Of a stretch of DNA of 41,233 nucleotides, positions 16,314 through 24,930 are shown piece by piece. Made by a program: the position numbers and the translations under genes. The DNA is from an uncultured Eubacteriales bacterium (lineage in GTDB: Bacteria > Bacillota > Clostridia > Lachnospirales > Lachnospiraceae): positions 1 through 41,233 of the forward strand of contig CASDTX010000034.1 of assembly GCA_949283695.1 (NCBI GenBank). The letters are read 5' to 3'. Below the pieces are notes generated by a model. The model did no database searches. It was given only the letters and a program-made list of their open reading frames with translations, and was not told the DNA's origin. The number at the start of each line of letters is the position of its first letter. Position 1 is the stretch's first letter.

Positions 16314-17048
16314 TTACACAAGCTCAGCATTTTTATGAATGGTTTCACGGATGATATTTTCTACATAATCACCGATATGTTTTTTCGTATCTTTATCCAG
16401 CTGATCCGGATAGATGGGCTTGCCGTACTCGATCACCACATGCGTCTTCTTTATTTTGGGGAAATGGTTTTCAAATAGTTCCGCGGTATTATTCATGGAG
16501 ACGGGGATAATCGCACATCCGCTCTTGGTCGCGATCTTGAACGCGCCGTCCTTAAAGGGAAGCATGGTCAGTTCCTCACCGCTGTTCCTGGTCCCTTCCG
16601 GGAAGATGCAGATGGAGATTCCGTTTTTAATATAATCGATGGCGGTGAGAATCGTTTTTAATCCCTGCTTGGGATCCTTGCGGTCCAGAAAGAGACAGTA
16701 TAAACGGCGCATCCAGGTGGTTAGTGTGAGATAACGCTCCATCTCTTTTTTGGCCACATAGCCGGTCAGCCTTTTGCAGCGGCTGTAAGTCAGCAGAATG
16801 TCAAAATAGCTGCGGTGGTTCCCGATGTACAGGACGGGCTCATCGGGAATATGTTCTTCGCCGATAACCGTTGTTTTCACACCGGTTATTTTCAGGATGA
16901 GTTTGAAAGCCCACTGGACCATGCGCAGGGAGCTGATATCCCGCGCGTAAGGATTGAATTTTCCGATGATCCATTCGACAAGGAGTACCGGAATGGTGAG
17001 AATCAGATATAACACCAGGAAGATTACGATACAGATGAATCGAAACAT
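16314..17048 (-). CDS. plsC: 1-acyl-sn-glycerol-3-phosphate acyltransferase (PlsC family)
   Basis: 244 residues from the ATG at 17048, which has GAGGA at a good distance; the longer frame from 17123 adds a charged stretch with no ribosome site. One N-terminal hydrophobic helix (about 3-28) is followed by the acyltransferase motifs: NHRSYFD (the NHx4D catalytic motif), a middle LDRKDP segment, FPEGTR (glycerol-phosphate binding) and IIPVSM. It transfers an acyl group to lysophosphatidic acid at the membrane to make phosphatidic acid. It stands alone, with pncB downstream on the same strand under its own promoter. Confidence 0.9.
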   Translation of the reverse strand: MFRFICIVIFLVLYLILTIPVLLVEWIIGKFNPYARDISSLRMVQWAFKLILKITGVKTTVIGEEHIPDEPVLYIGNHRSYFDILLTYSRCKRLTGYVAKKEMERYLTLTTWMRRLYCLFLDRKDPKQGLKTILTAIDYIKNGISICIFPEGTRNSGEELTMLPFKDGAFKIATKSGCAIIPVSMNNTAELFENHFPKIKKTHVVIEYGKPIYPDQLDKDTKKHIGDYVENIIRETIHKNAELV

Positions 17049-17322
17049 GATAAAGTCCTCATTTTCTTTCTTAAATTTTCTGAACAGTATAATCGAGCGC
17101 CGCTGTCTTCGATCGTCCGGCATATGGAGAAGACAGGGCGCGCATCTGCATCAATTATACTGCCGAGTCCCGCAAAATACAAGAAAAATGAACGTGAATA
17201 AAAAAACATAACATTTAACACAAAAAAGTAGTATTTTAAAAATTTTGTTTTCCGATAAAATGATGTATATCAAAGATGAACGTGCACATTCATAATAAAA
17301 AAGAAAGCAGGTGTAAAGTATT
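17049..17322. other. Divergent region between plsC and the sugar-binding protein gene
   Basis: About 270 bp without a gene. The half nearest 17323 is very A/T-rich. ATGAACGTG occurs twice (17188-17196 and 17276-17284), and the second copy lies within a near-palindrome. I see several weak -10-like hexamers but no convincing promoter pair on either strand. Confidence 0.5.
17278..17291 (+). promoter_or_regulatory. Candidate operator upstream of the sugar-binding protein gene
   Basis: GAACGTGCACATTC is a 14-bp near-perfect palindrome (one mismatched pair) centred on GTGCAC, about 32 bp before the start codon. Half of it (ATGAACGTG) recurs 88 bp upstream. It is a plausible regulator site, perhaps for the AraC-type response regulator of this operon, but that link is inference. 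Confidence 0.35.
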
Positions 17323-18651
17323 ATGAAAAAGAAATTTGCAAGACTGACGGCAGTATCTATGGCAGTCATTCTGGGAGCAAGTCTTGCAGGATGCGGGAGC
17401 TCAGGCGGAAACGAAGACAGCGAAGGAAGTTCTGGCGGAAGCGGCGAGAAGGTATCGATTGTCCTTGCCACAAACTGGGGGGAAGGGGATGCGAAGTACG
17501 ATTATTTTTATCCGCTTTTTGAGAAATTCCAGGAAGAGCATAAGGATACCATCGATCTTACCCTTCAGACATACAGCGCGGAAGACTACAAGACGAAGAT
17601 TAAGACCCAGACAGCTTCCGGGGATCTGCCGGATGTGTTTACCTACTGGGGCGGCGGACTGATGAAGGATATGGTTGATGCCGGACTGCTGCTGAATGTG
17701 GACGACTATTTTGCGGACAGTGAGAATGTGAAGCGGGAAGACTTTGAGGAAAGCTCCTTCCAGTACTATATTTCCGGCGACGGCAATGCCTATGGAATCC
17801 CGCTGGAATCGACAAGGGGCGTGCTGCTGGCCAACAAAGATCTGTTCGAGAAGTATAACCTGGAATATCCGGAGACGTATGAAGAGCTGGTTCAGGTATC
17901 GGAGGTATTTCAGGAAAACGATATTATCCCGATGGCAATCGGAAGCAATGGAGGACAGCCGTCAGAATTCTTCTACAGCGAGTTGTACAACCAGTATGAA
18001 GGCGGCGAGGAAGAGATCGCTTCTCTTGCGGCAGGAGGGAACTTTGATACGGAGAATGCGGTGAAGGTGGCGGAAGTGATTACAGATATGATCGACAAAG
18101 GCATGTTCCCCGCCGACACCATGGCGAACGGCGGATGGACAGGCAGTCTTCAGCTGTACACAGATCAGAAAGCGGCGATGACCTATACGTATCCGTGGAA
18201 CTATGAGTTCATTCCGGATGAGATCCAGGAGGCTACAGAGATCATCCCGATTCCGCAGATGCCGGATTCCACCGTAGACTCATCAACGATTATGGCCGGA
18301 TTTACAGTCTACGGTTTTGTGATTAACAAGGAGTCATTTGAGGATTCGCAGAAGCATGACGCGGTTCTGGAAGTCTGCGACTTCCTGGCCTCGGATGAAC
18401 TGACCCAGTCCCTGACAGAGAGCGGAATGATCCCGTGCAAGAATGTTGAGATGGCGGCGGAAGACCAGAAGCTGATCATGCAGAAGACCATTGATTATGC
18501 AGAGGATAAGAAGCTGGTGCAGGTGCATTATACGACAATGCCCAGTGCGGATGCGATCACGATGATGGATTCCAGTCTGGATGAACTGTTCATTAAGGCA
18601 GTGACCCCGGAAGAATTCGCACAGAAGGTACAGAGCGTGCTGGATAAATAA
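17323..18651 (+). CDS. Sugar ABC transporter substrate-binding lipoprotein
   Basis: 442 residues of the extracellular solute-binding protein family 1 (UgpB/MalE type). The signal peptide ends in SLAGC with the lipid-bearing C24, then a Gly/Ser/Asp-rich linker. The mature part starts VSIVLATNWGEGD and has the DLPDVFTYWGGG pattern (usual form gdlPDv) and AYGIPLESTRGVLLANKDLFEKY, the hallmark of carbohydrate-binding members. It catches an oligosaccharide outside the cell for the two permeases downstream. It begins the operon. A hairpin after its stop may raise its yield relative to the permeases. Confidence 0.92.
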   Translation: MKKKFARLTAVSMAVILGASLAGCGSSGGNEDSEGSSGGSGEKVSIVLATNWGEGDAKYDYFYPLFEKFQEEHKDTIDLTLQTYSAEDYKTKIKTQTASGDLPDVFTYWGGGLMKDMVDAGLLLNVDDYFADSENVKREDFEESSFQYYISGDGNAYGIPLESTRGVLLANKDLFEKYNLEYPETYEELVQVSEVFQENDIIPMAIGSNGGQPSEFFYSELYNQYEGGEEEIASLAAGGNFDTENAVKVAEVITDMIDKGMFPADTMANGGWTGSLQLYTDQKAAMTYTYPWNYEFIPDEIQEATEIIPIPQMPDSTVDSSTIMAGFTVYGFVINKESFEDSQKHDAVLEVCDFLASDELTQSLTESGMIPCKNVEMAAEDQKLIMQKTIDYAEDKKLVQVHYTTMPSADAITMMDSSLDELFIKAVTPEEFAQKVQSVLDK

Positions 18652-18694
18652 AACCAGGCGGATGATGCCGTGGCAGCATGATCCGGTCTGAGAC

Positions 18695-18739
18695 GGTGCC
18701 GTACACGGGAGGCTGCTCCTGGTGCGGCACCTGCCTTTT
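18695..18739 (+). terminator. Partial terminator between binding protein and permease genes
   Basis: GGTGCCG (18695-18701) pairs with CGGCACC (18725-18731), with further pairing inside (GGGAG with CTCCT). A short run CTTTTTC follows. Placed inside an operon after the binding-protein gene, it fits a leaky terminator or RNA-stabilising hairpin that gives more binding protein than permease. Confidence 0.6.
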
Positions 18740-18774
18740 TCAAGCGAATCAATTGAGACAGGAGGAATCTATTT

Positions 18775-19650
18775 ATGAAGAAAAAGAAAGGAACGCCGGT
18801 TGTGATCGCATTCCTTCTGCCCGTATTTGTGATCTATACGGCATTTCTGTTCGTGCCGCTGGTTCAGACTGCGTTCTACAGCCTGACAGAATGGAACGGA
18901 ATCACGGAGAAAGTATTTGTGGGCATCAAGAATTATACAGATCTGTTCCAGAATTCGGACTATTGGATGGTCTTCTGGAATACGATTCAGCTGGTGGTGA
19001 TCACCCTTCTGATTCAGATCCCTGTGGGCGTGCTGCTGGCCTATCTGCTGTATTCGAAAACCAGGGGAATGAAGGTCTACCGGACCATATTTTTCCTTCC
19101 GGTGGTCATCGCGCCGGTCGCTATTTCTCTGATGTTTTCTTTGTTTTATAACAGTGAGATCGGAGTATTTAACAAGATTCTCGAGATGATCGGCCTGGGT
19201 GCCTTTCAGACGAACTGGCTGTCTGATACGAATACCCTTCTTTATGCGGTAATGGCGCCCCAGGTATGGCAGTATATCGGGCTCTATGTGACCATCTTCC
19301 TGGGGGCGCTTCAGTCCGTCCCGCGGGAGCTGATTGAGAGTGCGGAGATCGACGGAGCAGGCAGAGTGAGGATCTTATTCCATGTGGTTCTGCCGCAGAC
19401 AGTGAACTTTACCAATATCTGCATCATTCTGTGCATCACCGGTTCTCTGAAAGCATTCGAACACTCCTGGATTATGACGGGAGGCGGACCGGGCGTGCGA
19501 TCGTCGTACTTGGGTGTTTATATGTACAAAACAGCATTCGTAAATTCAGATTTCGGCACGGGCAGCGCCATCACGATGACCATTGTCGCCTTATCTCTGG
19601 TGATTACGATGATTGTAAACGCGGTATTTTCCCGCAAAGTTGAAAACTGA
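18775..19650 (+). CDS. Sugar ABC transporter permease (MalF/UgpA type)
   Basis: 291 residues with six hydrophobic helices. The binding-protein-dependent transport signature lies in the last cytoplasmic loop: ELIESAEIDGAGRVRILFHVVLP (the EAA motif that docks with the ATPase). The N-terminal FLLPVFVIYTAFLFVPLVQT and the LTEWNG segment are typical of the MalF/UgpA class. The start follows AGGAGGA with 8-base spacing. It forms the membrane channel together with the next gene. No ATPase gene is present in this operon. Confidence 0.95.
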   Translation: MKKKKGTPVVIAFLLPVFVIYTAFLFVPLVQTAFYSLTEWNGITEKVFVGIKNYTDLFQNSDYWMVFWNTIQLVVITLLIQIPVGVLLAYLLYSKTRGMKVYRTIFFLPVVIAPVAISLMFSLFYNSEIGVFNKILEMIGLGAFQTNWLSDTNTLLYAVMAPQVWQYIGLYVTIFLGALQSVPRELIESAEIDGAGRVRILFHVVLPQTVNFTNICIILCITGSLKAFEHSWIMTGGGPGVRSSYLGVYMYKTAFVNSDFGTGSAITMTIVALSLVITMIVNAVFSRKVEN

Positions 19651-19664
19651 TCGGAGGCGTGCAG

Positions 19665-20507
19665 ATGATGAAAATATTCAAGAAACCCCTGAAAAGTATC
19701 GTGGCTTCCGCGGTGAAGTATGTGGTTCTGACGATCAGCGCCGTTGTATGTCTCTATCCGTTTATCTGGGTAGTGCTCTCGTCGCTGAAGGATAATAGTG
19801 AGATCTACGGGAAGCCGTTCTCGCTCCCGGAAGCGCCGAAGTTTGAGAATTATGCGAAGGCGTGGAGCGGAGCAGATGTGGCGCGGAATTTTGTGAATAG
19901 TATGCTGGTGTGTATCTCCACACTGATCATCCTCATTATCATCACCTCCATGGCCAGCTATATCCTGACCAGAGTCAGAAAGTCCAAGATTCTGGACCTG
20001 TACTTTTCTCTTGGGATTATGATCCCGATTCATGCGCTTTTGATTCCGTCCGTGCTGATTTTTAAACATCTGCATCTGACGGATAACCTGCTGAGCCTGG
20101 TGATTATGTATACGGCTGTAAATATCTCCTTCAGCATGTTTATTATGAACGGGTTTATGAAGAATATACCAGCAGAACTGGACGAGGCCGCCACCATAGA
20201 CGGCTGCGGGAAGGCGCAGATCTTCTGGTACGTGATCCTGCCGGTGGCGAAGCCGGGGATCGCGACAGTGGCCACGCTGGCCTTCCTGAACTGCTGGAAT
20301 GACTTGCTGATGGGGCTGGTGCTGATCTCATCCCCGGAGAAGAAGACGCTGTCGCTGGCGATCTCGGCGCTGAAAGGATCCTATGCCACGCAGTACGGGC
20401 TGCTGTGCGCCGGATTTGTAATCTCAATTATCCCTGCGGTCATAATGTATCTTCTGTTCCAGAAACAGGTGGTGGCCGGAATGACAGCAGGCGCGGTGAA
20501 AGGATGA
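19665..20507 (+). CDS. Sugar ABC transporter permease (MalG/UgpE type)
   Basis: 280 residues with six hydrophobic helices. It has the EAA loop ELDEAATIDGCGKAQIFWYV followed by ILPVAKPG, and the early YPFIWVVLSSLKDNSEIYG segment shared by MalG/UgpE proteins. It is the partner of the preceding permease. The ATG at 19665 is chosen because GGAGG (19653-19657) is 7 bases upstream; the GTG at 19659 would sit almost on top of it. The gap to the first permease is 14 bp and to the glycosidase gene 4 bp. Confidence 0.95.
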   Translation: MMKIFKKPLKSIVASAVKYVVLTISAVVCLYPFIWVVLSSLKDNSEIYGKPFSLPEAPKFENYAKAWSGADVARNFVNSMLVCISTLIILIIITSMASYILTRVRKSKILDLYFSLGIMIPIHALLIPSVLIFKHLHLTDNLLSLVIMYTAVNISFSMFIMNGFMKNIPAELDEAATIDGCGKAQIFWYVILPVAKPGIATVATLAFLNCWNDLLMGLVLISSPEKKTLSLAISALKGSYATQYGLLCAGFVISIIPAVIMYLLFQKQVVAGMTAGAVKG

Positions 20508-20511
20508 GCTT

Positions 20512-22512
20512 ATGGTTGAATTCGGAAAGAACGGTATTATCATTGACGGAAACGAAATTCCCTTTTACAGTGGATCGGTTCATTACTGGAGATCTGCGAG
20601 GAAAGACTGGGGGAAAATATTGGATCACACAAAGGCGCTGGGATTTGATATTATTGAGACGTATCTTCCCTGGCGTGTCCATGAGCCGGAGGAAGGACGG
20701 TATGATTTCGGAGAAACGGATGAACGGAAAGATGTGAACGCCTTCCTTGAACTGTGCCGGGAGAAAGATCTGTGGGTGATTGTAAGGCCAGGGCCGCATA
20801 TCAACTCGGAAATGACCTGTTTCGGGTACCCGGACTGGATCCTGGCGGATCCGGAGATTCAGGCCAGAACGCCGGGCGGAACGCCTGTTGTCTATCCTCA
20901 TGTGGCGCAGCCGTTCGCCATCCCTTCTTATGCCAGCTGCAGGCTGTTTGAGAAGACGGAGGAATATTTTCATGCGCTCACCCCTCTGCTGAGAAAGCAC
21001 AGGTACCCTTACGGGAAGATCATCGCAATTCAGGCAGAGAATGAAACCTGCTATTTTTTCCGTGACAGGCCTTATGTAATGGATTATTCGAAGGATTCCA
21101 TCCTCTTGTATCAGAAGATGCTGGAAGAGAAGTACGGGAAACCGGAGGCGCTGGCGGAGGCTTATGGAGTACCGGCCGGGGAGTTCCGCTCTGTGATGCC
21201 GCCTAAGAAATATGATGAGAACGCGGGATACGGTCTGGAATACTACTATGACTGGGCGGAGTACAAGGAGTATCAGATCTTATATGCTCTGGAACGGATG
21301 GCAGACATGATCGGGAAGATGGAGCTTGAGATTCCTGTGTTTCATAATTGTGCTTATCAGACGTACACCCCGGTCTCTGTGCAGAGAATCGAGCAGATTC
21401 CCGGCATCAGCGTGGCCGGTATTGACGCCTATCCGGAACCGGGTGACACAGACATGCTGAAGCACCGGGTCCGCTATCTTGCGGGCAGCAGCCGGCTTCC
21501 GTTTATCCCGGAGTTCGGGTCGGGATCCTGGTTTGACCGGGGAGAGGTGCTGACGGCAGAGGAGGAAGAATTCGGGTATCTGTACGCATTTATGAATGGA
21601 ATGAAGGCTGTGAATTTCTACATGCTGGCCGAGAGAGACCGGTGGACCGGCTGTCCTCTGACGAACGACGGAAGCGTGCGGCGGGAGTACGGAGCGCTTT
21701 TTGAACGGATGACAGCGATGCTGAAACGGGAGAGAGTGTATTGTTATACCCGCAGGCCGCAGGCGCTGATCCTGAAGAACTATGATATGGGAAGGCTGAA
21801 ATCCTGCCTTTCCGGGCTGGATCCGAATACGCTGTCTGCGAATATTCTGGTGAAAGGACCGGATATCCCCTGGCAGCTGTTCGCGAAAGAAGGGCCGGAA
21901 GGGACGGAGGTTGACCGGGCAGAGGATTCCTATGAAGAGGAGTGGATTCTCCGCATTTCCGGCCTGCTGGATTCCCTGCAGATTGAATACGATATTTCCG
22001 ACTGCTATATCGACAGAGCGAACATGCAGCAATATTCTTATGTGTTCGCGTCTTCCTACCAGCAGATGGACAGGGAATATCAGGAACTGCTGGCAGATTA
22101 CGCCCGGGGAGCGGGGCATCAGCTCTGGATCGGTCCGACGATGCCGGAAGAAGACCGCAGAGGCCGGTCCTGTCTGATCCTGAAAGAAGCGGCGGAAGCC
22201 GGGGCAGCCGTTGCCTGTGCGGAGGAGATCGGCGCTGACGATCTCTATCCGCTTCAGGAATGGGCTGTATACCGGACTGACAGCAGGCATATGGAGCTGT
22301 CGGTGCATTCCTGCGAGGAAGAGCACGCGGACATTCTCTGGCTTGCAAACAGATGGCATGAGGCGGCAGAAGCGAAAATAGAATTCAGCGGCAGCCGGAG
22401 ATTCCGGGGCATCTGGAACAGTCATAATATAGAAGGAACAGGCAGCATTACCGTGCGCATGCCGCCGTATACAGTTGCCGCGTGGAAAGTGGAGGGACAG
22501 GGTGATGATTGA
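20512..22512 (+). CDS. Glycoside hydrolase, GH35-like (clan GH-A), cytoplasmic
   Basis: 666 residues with no signal peptide, so it acts on sugars already imported. The N-terminal barrel shows YSGSVHYWR (19-27), ETYLPWRVHEPEEG (49-62) and RPGPHINSE (92-100), which are GH35 landmarks. QAENE (174-178) gives the acid/base E178, and FIPEFGSG (331-338) the likely nucleophile E334. Beyond about residue 420 comes a Rossmann-like and beta-rich region. GH35 members are mostly beta-galactosidases; this one is diverged and its sugar is not readable. It is the fourth gene of the ABC operon and probably splits the oligosaccharide the transporter brings in. Confidence 0.82.
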   Translation: MVEFGKNGIIIDGNEIPFYSGSVHYWRSARKDWGKILDHTKALGFDIIETYLPWRVHEPEEGRYDFGETDERKDVNAFLELCREKDLWVIVRPGPHINSEMTCFGYPDWILADPEIQARTPGGTPVVYPHVAQPFAIPSYASCRLFEKTEEYFHALTPLLRKHRYPYGKIIAIQAENETCYFFRDRPYVMDYSKDSILLYQKMLEEKYGKPEALAEAYGVPAGEFRSVMPPKKYDENAGYGLEYYYDWAEYKEYQILYALERMADMIGKMELEIPVFHNCAYQTYTPVSVQRIEQIPGISVAGIDAYPEPGDTDMLKHRVRYLAGSSRLPFIPEFGSGSWFDRGEVLTAEEEEFGYLYAFMNGMKAVNFYMLAERDRWTGCPLTNDGSVRREYGALFERMTAMLKRERVYCYTRRPQALILKNYDMGRLKSCLSGLDPNTLSANILVKGPDIPWQLFAKEGPEGTEVDRAEDSYEEEWILRISGLLDSLQIEYDISDCYIDRANMQQYSYVFASSYQQMDREYQELLADYARGAGHQLWIGPTMPEEDRRGRSCLILKEAAEAGAAVACAEEIGADDLYPLQEWAVYRTDSRHMELSVHSCEEEHADILWLANRWHEAAEAKIEFSGSRRFRGIWNSHNIEGTGSITVRMPPYTVAAWKVEGQGDD

Positions 22513-23146
22513 CAGGAATTTTGCGACAGAGAATCTGGATCCGGTGATGTGGAACAGGCTTGGGGCAATCCTGGACCTTCTTGCTCCGGAACCAAGGGTC
22601 CTCCATGTGCTGAGGACAGAGAAAGGATTTCGCACTGTTATGAACCAGCGGCTGCGGGTGATAGCAGAAGCGGAGGCAGAGCGTGCAGGCGGATGGGAGG
22701 CACTGTTTCCGGAAGCGGACGAAATCCGCATTTATACCTGTGACACAGCAGAGGCGTTTCTCAGCGAGATCCAGCAGGCAGACGTATTTGATACGGATAC
22801 ACAGCATTATATGAAGGAAGTGTACCGCAGTCTGGAAGAACGGGTGGAAGTTTATAGGGTGCGAAAGCAGAGAAACGTACTGTGGAAGCTCCTGGAATGG
22901 TGGGGAAGGCAGGACGGAATCTGCAATCTCGGGATCACAAAAGACGGCGCGCTGTACTTTCAGTGCATCCTGGAATTCAGGCATGGAAGCCTGGTGCGCG
23001 CAACAACTTCTGACAGGTATGAAAAAGATGTTTATAACTGGGAGAAAATATGTGAGAATGTAGAAAGAGAATTTCCCGGGAACGTCCGCCATTTCATCTG
23101 TACGCTGGAGGAACTGGAGCGGAAATTCGCCGGGAAAACAGCCTGA
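22505..23146 (+). CDS. Unrecognised cytoplasmic protein in the glycan operon
   Basis: 213 residues, no signal peptide and no membrane helix. I do not recognise the family. The N-terminal half is mixed alpha/beta with many acidic residues (ATENLDPVMWNRL, DEIRIYTCDTAEAF). A tryptophan-rich WKLLEWWGRQDG segment lies near the middle, followed by probable strands (ICNLGITKDGALYF, FQCILEF). The ATG at 22505 has GGAGGGA just upstream and overlaps the glycosidase stop by 8 bases, so translation is coupled. It lies between a glycosidase and a sensor kinase, so a role in handling or sensing the imported glycan is possible, but this rests on position only. Confidence 0.6.
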   Translation: MIDRNFATENLDPVMWNRLGAILDLLAPEPRVLHVLRTEKGFRTVMNQRLRVIAEAEAERAGGWEALFPEADEIRIYTCDTAEAFLSEIQQADVFDTDTQHYMKEVYRSLEERVEVYRVRKQRNVLWKLLEWWGRQDGICNLGITKDGALYFQCILEFRHGSLVRATTSDRYEKDVYNWEKICENVEREFPGNVRHFICTLEELERKFAGKTA

Positions 23147-23172
23147 TGACAGTAAACAGCCGGAGGAGCCCC

Positions 23173-24930
23173 ATGAAGAGAAAATGGAAGTTCAGAAGAT
23201 TATCCATCAAAATACAGGTTATGATCGCAATTATGACAGTTCTGATGATCTCCAGCATTGTTCTTCTGGCGGTTTTCTACCGGAATCTGAAAGGATTCTA
23301 TACGGAGCGGGTCCGGAGTGTACAGCGCAATAATATGGAGACTCTTGTGAATGATCTGGAAGATCTGGTGAAGCAATGCGATACCATATCGGAGCAGATC
23401 CTGGGAGTTGTTGTGTTCCAGGGGGAGCTGGAAGATTATTCGTCGAAGACCCCGTATGAGAAGCTGGAGGTCACGCGAACCATCACCTCTCAGCTGACGA
23501 ACATCAAGATATCCAACCGGCTGGTGGAAAATATTTATCTGCTGACTTTTGACGGAGATGGGTTCTCTACGAATGGAAATTGGGCAAAAACGCTTTTCGT
23601 GGAATCCCTGCCGGTGATTCCGGATATGAATCAGCTGGGTGAGAAACTGGTACTGCCCCCGCGCAAGGCGGTCTATGGATATATCAGCAGAACCAGCACG
23701 CCGGTAATGATCAGTTTCCTGACTTATCTGAACCGATTTACCGAAAGTAAAGCAATCGGGCTGGTTCAGGTGGATATGAATTATTACCGGATAGAGGAAA
23801 CTGTGGAAAATGTAGCCGCGGGAGAAGGCGACTTTTCCTTTATCGTGGATGAGAATGGGATGCTCATCTATGCTCCGGAGAAAGAACTGGCCGGAGAACC
23901 GGCGCAGAGCATCAATTACAGGGGATTCAATCTGGGGGAACTGGCACAGAAGGAGAATCTGTACGCTGCGGACAATTATACGCTGCGGACAGCCCAGATC
24001 GGGGGCAGCAGCTGGAGGCTGGTTCAGATGAACAGCGATGCGGCTCTGAACGAAGAACTCAGAAAAGCGGCGGGAACCTGGATGATCGGGCTGGTGATTT
24101 ATCTCCTGTGTTCGGCGGGAGTATCTGTCAGCATTGCCAAAGGGCTGACAAGGCCGATTACGAATCTGATCAGCAGTATGAAAGACGTGGGACATGGGAA
24201 TTTCCGGATTTCGATAAGCCGTCCGGACAGCAGAGAGCTGGCGGAGCTGACGGACAGCTTTCAGAGAATGGTTCTCGAGATTGATCATCTGATGAAAGCG
24301 AATATCCAGAAAGAACACGAGAAGACGGCCATGCAGATGCAGGCCTTGAATGCACAGATTAATTCCCATTTTCTCTATAACACGCTGAATACCATCAAAT
24401 GGCAGGCAATCAAAAACGGACAGTCCGAGATCGCAAGATCGGTTGTGGCGCTCAGCGAGATCCTGGAATACAGCTGTAAGAATACAGAGGGGATGGTTCC
24501 GCTTCCGGAAGAATTCCGGTTCGTCAATGATTATGCGCTCCTCCAGAATATGCGGTACCGCAAGGCGGTCCGGCTGGAATATGAGACCCGGGGAACAGCG
24601 GAGAACTGCCTGGTGCTGAAAATGCTTCTTCAGCCGCTGGTGGAGAATGCATTCATGCATGCATTCGGCGCAGAGACGCGGGATAATGTGATTCGGATTG
24701 TGTGTGCGGCAGAGGAAGGGCTGCTGACCATTGTTGTGGAGGATAATGGGCAGGGATTTACGTTCCGCGGGATGGACCAGCTGACAGGAATCGGACTGAA
24801 TAACATCCTGCAGAGAATGAAACTGAATTATGGCCAGAACTGTAGTCTGGAGATCAACAGCGAGAGTGGAACGGGTACAGCAGTAACTGTCAGGATTCCG
24901 GCGACATACGAGGAAGGTGAAGAAGATTGA
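23173..24930 (+). CDS. Sensor histidine kinase, YesM type
   Basis: 585 residues. There is an N-terminal membrane helix (about 13-37), an extracellular sensor region of about 260 residues, a second helix (about 300-320), a HAMP linker (TNLISSMKDVGHGNF onward), a His_kinase domain with NSHFLYNTLNTIKW (phospho-acceptor H399) and an HATPase domain with LVENAFMHAF (N box), VVEDNGQGF (G1) and GIGLNNI (G2). YesM-type kinases sense carbohydrates or stress outside the cell and pass phosphate to an AraC-type regulator, here the next gene. The ATG at 23173 follows GGAGGA (23162-23167); a further in-frame ATG at 23146 overlaps the previous stop but has no such site. Confidence 0.93.
   Translation: MKRKWKFRRLSIKIQVMIAIMTVLMISSIVLLAVFYRNLKGFYTERVRSVQRNNMETLVNDLEDLVKQCDTISEQILGVVVFQGELEDYSSKTPYEKLEVTRTITSQLTNIKISNRLVENIYLLTFDGDGFSTNGNWAKTLFVESLPVIPDMNQLGEKLVLPPRKAVYGYISRTSTPVMISFLTYLNRFTESKAIGLVQVDMNYYRIEETVENVAAGEGDFSFIVDENGMLIYAPEKELAGEPAQSINYRGFNLGELAQKENLYAADNYTLRTAQIGGSSWRLVQMNSDAALNEELRKAAGTWMIGLVIYLLCSAGVSVSIAKGLTRPITNLISSMKDVGHGNFRISISRPDSRELAELTDSFQRMVLEIDHLMKANIQKEHEKTAMQMQALNAQINSHFLYNTLNTIKWQAIKNGQSEIARSVVALSEILEYSCKNTEGMVPLPEEFRFVNDYALLQNMRYRKAVRLEYETRGTAENCLVLKMLLQPLVENAFMHAFGAETRDNVIRIVCAAEEGLLTIVVEDNGQGFTFRGMDQLTGIGLNNILQRMKLNYGQNCSLEINSESGTGTAVTVRIPATYEEGEED

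Noticed and set aside
21280-22731. Open frame of 483 codons on the minus strand
   Set aside because: Antisense to the GH35-like gene, whose catalytic motifs are clear.
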